7,409 bases of DNA from Chitinophagaceae bacterium (lineage in GTDB: Bacteria > Bacteroidota > Bacteroidia > Chitinophagales > Chitinophagaceae): the NCBI GenBank assembly GCA_003489485.1, contig DNMB01000049.1, forward strand, positions 1-7,409, given 5' to 3'. Numbering within the stretch: position 1 is the first letter of the stretch; each line of letters starts with the position of its first letter. The notes under the pieces are model-generated. The model was not told where the DNA came from, ran no database searches, and saw nothing but the letters and a program-made list of their open reading frames with translations. This document shows, in pieces, positions 5,074-7,409 of this stretch. Both the position numbers and the translations under genes were made by a program.

Positions 5074-5544
5074 ATGGATCAAATAGCATTGATTAACAAC
5101 CTTTTAGAGCGCACGGCCGCCCTAATTGAGGCCGAAAAGGACCTGTTTGTGGTAGAGGTATGGATCAAGCCTACCAACAATGTTAAGATCTATATTGATG
5201 GAGATCAAGGAGTTAGTGTTGATAAATTAGTTTCATATAATAGAAAGCTCTATAGGCAGCTCGAAGAGGACGGGGTATTCCCCAACGGTGATTTTTCGTT
5301 GGAACTATCTTCTCCCGGTCTGGATGAGCCCCTGAAAATGCACCGTCAGTATGTTAAAAATATAGGTCGGGGCGTAGAGGTGGTCCGGCTAGATGGCGCA
5401 AAGGCAGAAGGGGTCTTGCAGGCGGTAACGGAAGCGCAGATCGAGCTGGTAGAGACAAAAGGAAAAGGAAAGAAAATGGAGACGCACACGCACGTGATCC
5501 CCTTTTCTGATATAAAGGCAACAAAAATTCAAATTAAATTTTAA
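5074..5544 (+). CDS. rimP: Ribosome maturation factor RimP
   Basis: The 156-residue product has the usual RimP length and two-domain form. The N-terminal alpha/beta domain (about 1-85) includes VVEVWIKPTNNVKIYIDGD and ends in the signature SLELSSPGLDEPL at 75-87. The C-terminal SH3-like domain (about 95-156) contains GVEVVRLDG and ends IPFSDIKATKIQIKF. RimP acts late in 30S subunit assembly. I chose the ATG at 5074 because it gives the normal family length and starts with a helix (MDQIALINNLLERT). A TTG at 4999 would lie inside the promoter and is rejected. An in-frame ATG at 5029 would add 15 residues encoded by the leader hairpin. No Shine-Dalgarno site is present; the bases before the ATG are pyrimidine-rich. 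nusA follows after 27 nt. Confidence 0.95.
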   Translation: MDQIALINNLLERTAALIEAEKDLFVVEVWIKPTNNVKIYIDGDQGVSVDKLVSYNRKLYRQLEEDGVFPNGDFSLELSSPGLDEPLKMHRQYVKNIGRGVEVVRLDGAKAEGVLQAVTEAQIELVETKGKGKKMETHTHVIPFSDIKATKIQIKF

Positions 5545-5571
5545 AACAGAAACGGATCAAAAACTTGCATT

Positions 5572-6819
5572 ATGTCCAGTATTAATCTAATTGATGCTTT
5601 CCAGGACTTCAAAGACGCGGAAAACATCGACCGTCCCACGATGATGAAAGTGGTAGAAGATGTATTCAAGACCTTGCTAAGAAAAAAATACGGAAGCGAC
5701 GAGAACTTCGACGTAATCGTTAACGCCGAAAAGGGTGACCTTGAGATCATTCGTCGTCGTATGATCGTTGAAGATGGCGAAGTAGAAGATCCGTTGGCAC
5801 AGGTGGCCTACAGCGAAGCTGCCAAGATCGAGCCAGACTTTGAAGTGGGCGAGGAGCTCTACGAAGAGATCGACCTGCTCGACTTTGGTCGTCGCGCTAT
5901 CTTGGCTGCCAAGCAAACACTGGCCAGCCGAATCAGCGACCTGAAGAAAAATGCACTGGCAAAAAAATATGGTGATCGCGTGGGCGACATCATCAGCGCA
6001 GAGGTTTACCAGGTTTGGAAAAAAGAGATTCTGCTGCTCGACGAAGAAGGCAACGAATTGATCTTGCCTAAGAGCGAGCAAATCCCACAAGATTATTTTA
6101 AGAAGGGCGAAAGCATTCGTGCCGTGATCAGAAGGGTAGATATGAAGAATAACAATCCTGTTATTATCTTATCTCGCACGGCTCCTGAATTTTTGGCCAA
6201 GCTGCTCGAGATCGAAGTACCCGAGATCTTCGATGGTCTGATCGTGATCAAGAAGATCGTACGCGATCCGGGAGAGCGTGCTAAGGTGGCGGTAGAGTCT
6301 TACGATGATCGCATTGACCCTGTGGGTGCATGCGTGGGAATGAAAGGAAGTCGTATTCATGGTATCGTGCGCGAACTAAAGAACGAGAATATCGATGTGA
6401 TCAACTACACGGCCAATATTCAACTTTTGATTCAGCGTTCATTGACCCCTGCTCGCATTACGAGCATGGAACTCGATACGGAGAACAAGCACGCGAATGT
6501 ATACCTGGCGCCCGATCAGGTCTCATTGGCCATTGGACGTCGCGGGGTCAACATTAAGCTTGCTTCGGAGCTGACCGGATATGAATTGGATGTATATCGC
6601 GATAATGAAGGTGATGAAGAGGAGTTCGATATCGATCTCGAAGAATTCAGTGATGAGATCGACGGATGGGTCATTGATGAATTGAAGCGGGTGGGTTGTG
6701 ATACGGCACGCAGCGTATTGAATCTTACGGCCGATGAACTGGAGCGCCGTACCGATCTCGAAAAAGAGACCATCAATGAACTGCGCAAAGTACTGAAGAC
6801 GGAATTTGAAAAGGAATAA
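5572..6819 (+). CDS. nusA: Transcription termination/antitermination factor NusA
   Basis: The 415-residue product contains the NusA core in order: RNA-polymerase-binding N-terminal domain (about 1-125, SSINLIDAFQDFKDAENIDR at 2-21), S1 domain (about 134-202, GDRVGDIISAEV to NPVIILSR), KH1 with the signature DPVGACVGMKGSRI at 249-262, and KH2 with AIGRRGVNIKLASELTG at 320-336. An acidic linker (EGDEEEFDIDLEEFSDEID, 346-364) leads to one helix-hairpin-helix-like C-terminal repeat at about 365-412. The E. coli protein is longer because it has two such acidic repeats. NusA binds RNA polymerase and nascent RNA, modulates pausing, and promotes or prevents termination. It lies between rimP and infB in the order conserved across bacteria. 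The ATG has no clear Shine-Dalgarno site, but the N-terminus matches the family. Confidence 0.97.
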   Translation: MSSINLIDAFQDFKDAENIDRPTMMKVVEDVFKTLLRKKYGSDENFDVIVNAEKGDLEIIRRRMIVEDGEVEDPLAQVAYSEAAKIEPDFEVGEELYEEIDLLDFGRRAILAAKQTLASRISDLKKNALAKKYGDRVGDIISAEVYQVWKKEILLLDEEGNELILPKSEQIPQDYFKKGESIRAVIRRVDMKNNNPVIILSRTAPEFLAKLLEIEVPEIFDGLIVIKKIVRDPGERAKVAVESYDDRIDPVGACVGMKGSRIHGIVRELKNENIDVINYTANIQLLIQRSLTPARITSMELDTENKHANVYLAPDQVSLAIGRRGVNIKLASELTGYELDVYRDNEGDEEEFDIDLEEFSDEIDGWVIDELKRVGCDTARSVLNLTADELERRTDLEKETINELRKVLKTEFEKE

Positions 6820-6821
6820 AC

Positions 6822-6840
6822 GATCCTCACTAAGGGGATC
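6822..6840 (+). other. Short hairpin between nusA and infB
   Basis: GATCCTC at 6822-6828 can pair with GGGGATC at 6834-6840 (7 bp including one G-U) around a 5-nt loop, in the 45-nt gap between the nusA stop and the infB ATG. No T-run follows, so it is not a terminator. It may be an mRNA-processing or stability element, or chance. Confidence 0.3.
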
Positions 6841-6864
6841 ACTCAAAAGAAACAACCGATTGGA

Positions 6865-7409
6865 ATGGCAGAATTAAAACTTCCCCGATTACTGGCAGCG
6901 GCCAAAGAGTTCAACATTGGTCAAGATACCCTAATTGCCTTTTTGGCAGCGAAGGGTTTCCCCAAGGATGATCTAAAGCCGACGTCTAAGTTAACGGAAG
7001 AGATGTATCGCTCCTTGCAACAGGAATTTCAAAGCGATAAGGTCGCCAAGATGAAAAGCGACCAGCTTGAACTTCCTAAGTCTGCACAGGGCGAAGCGCG
7101 TAAAAAGAAAGAAGACGAAGAGATCACGTTCAAAGCAACTGAAAAGTCTTCTGCCGCCAAGGTTACAAAGAAAAAAGAACAACCTGCCGAAACACCGGCA
7201 CCGCCCGCTCCTGAAGCGGTGGTAAAGGCAGAGGCTCCCGAACTCGAAGGGCCCAAGGTGGTTACCAAGATCGATCTGGATGCCATTGATTCTTCGACCC
7301 GTCCTAAGCGCGGTGCCAAAGCCAAAAAAGAAGAAACGCCCGAAGAGGCAAAGCCAACGAAAGCAAAAAAAGCAAAGCAAGTAACTGAAGAGGCACCTGC
7401 CCCTGTTGC
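6865..7409 (+). CDS. infB: Translation initiation factor IF-2, N-terminal part, cut by the window edge
   Basis: The frame is open from the ATG at 6865 to the right edge, 181 codons plus two bases. Residues 1-55 (MAELKLPRLLAAAKEFNIGQ, then DTLIAFLAAKGF and TSKLTEEMYRSL) are the small helical IF-2 N-terminal domain of Bacteroidota. From about residue 58 the sequence becomes a low-complexity, Lys/Glu/Ala/Pro-rich linker with the landmark VVTKIDLDAIDSSTRPKR at 132-149, which I associate with IF-2 in this phylum. The GTPase domain and initiator-tRNA-binding domain lie beyond the window. IF-2 brings formyl-methionyl-tRNA to the 30S subunit and promotes subunit joining. GGA directly abuts the ATG, too close for a normal Shine-Dalgarno site. 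Position after nusA supports the call. Confidence 0.95.
   Translation, partial: MAELKLPRLLAAAKEFNIGQDTLIAFLAAKGFPKDDLKPTSKLTEEMYRSLQQEFQSDKVAKMKSDQLELPKSAQGEARKKKEDEEITFKATEKSSAAKVTKKKEQPAETPAPPAPEAVVKAEAPELEGPKVVTKIDLDAIDSSTRPKRGAKAKKEETPEEAKPTKAKKAKQVTEEAPAPV

Noticed and set aside
5677..6090. Minus-strand open frame of 137 codons opposite nusA
   Set aside because: The nusA frame has full domain structure on the other strand; no motif, promoter or start signal supports the antisense frame.
6516..6855. Two overlapping minus-strand frames opposite the nusA C-terminus
   Set aside because: They are Ser- or Phe/Ile-rich shadows of the NusA KH2 and acidic C-terminal coding sequence.
6991..7380. 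Minus-strand frames opposite infB that look Phe-, Arg- or Ser-rich
   Set aside because: They are reverse readings of the Lys/Glu-rich IF-2 linker; the hydrophobic runs are a by-product of AAG/GAA codons.
1..7409. CRISPR arrays, insertion sequences, prophage or defence genes
   Set aside because: No regularly spaced repeats, transposase, integrase or defence-family motifs were seen on either strand.

Overview
The window looks like a chromosomal segment of a Bacteroidota bacterium, most likely in or near Chitinophagaceae (the family level is a guess). The evidence is a textbook Bacteroidota promoter (TTTG, 19 bp spacer, TACTTTTG at 4990-5020), a general lack of Shine-Dalgarno sites, tRNA genes without an encoded CCA, a signal-peptide-bearing outer-membrane beta-barrel protein of the Bacteroidota 'porin family' type, and an IF-2 N-terminal region with the KIDLDAIDSSTRPK motif I associate with this phylum. 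Most of the window has roughly 45-50 % G+C by hand sampling. The first 480 bases have about 36 % by hand count.

Layout. On the minus strand, reading right to left from about 3128: a promoter-like box, a tRNA with anticodon CAU (probably tRNA-Ile2), a gene for a secreted beta-barrel protein starting only 11 nt after the tRNA, hflX (ribosome-associated GTPase), a small Rieske [2Fe-2S] protein gene, a 119 nt GC-rich spacer, tRNA-Asn(GUU) with an intrinsic terminator, and finally the start of an AT-rich gene for a GyrI-like small-molecule-binding protein that runs off the left edge. On the plus strand, from 3199: a secreted two-domain enzyme (PhoD-like phosphatase fused to a glycerophosphodiester phosphodiesterase), then the conserved rimP-nusA-infB operon, with infB cut by the right edge.

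How the genes work together. rimP, nusA and infB are the classical cluster for 30S maturation, transcription elongation/termination and translation initiation. Its short leader carries a strong hairpin followed by a U-rich tract between the promoter and the rimP AUG, which suggests attenuation, possibly by NusA itself. The PhoD-GDPD protein could cleave glycerophosphodiesters and then remove phosphate in the cell envelope, which would be a phosphate or glycerol scavenging role. The hflX cluster is tightly packed (6-13 nt gaps) and probably transcribed from the tRNA-CAU promoter.

Most of the window is housekeeping. I see no CRISPR array, insertion sequence, phage gene or defence system. The items most worth a second look are the PhoD-GDPD fusion and its junction, the rimP leader hairpin, the tRNA-mRNA arrangement, and the compositional break at the 3' end of tRNA-Asn.
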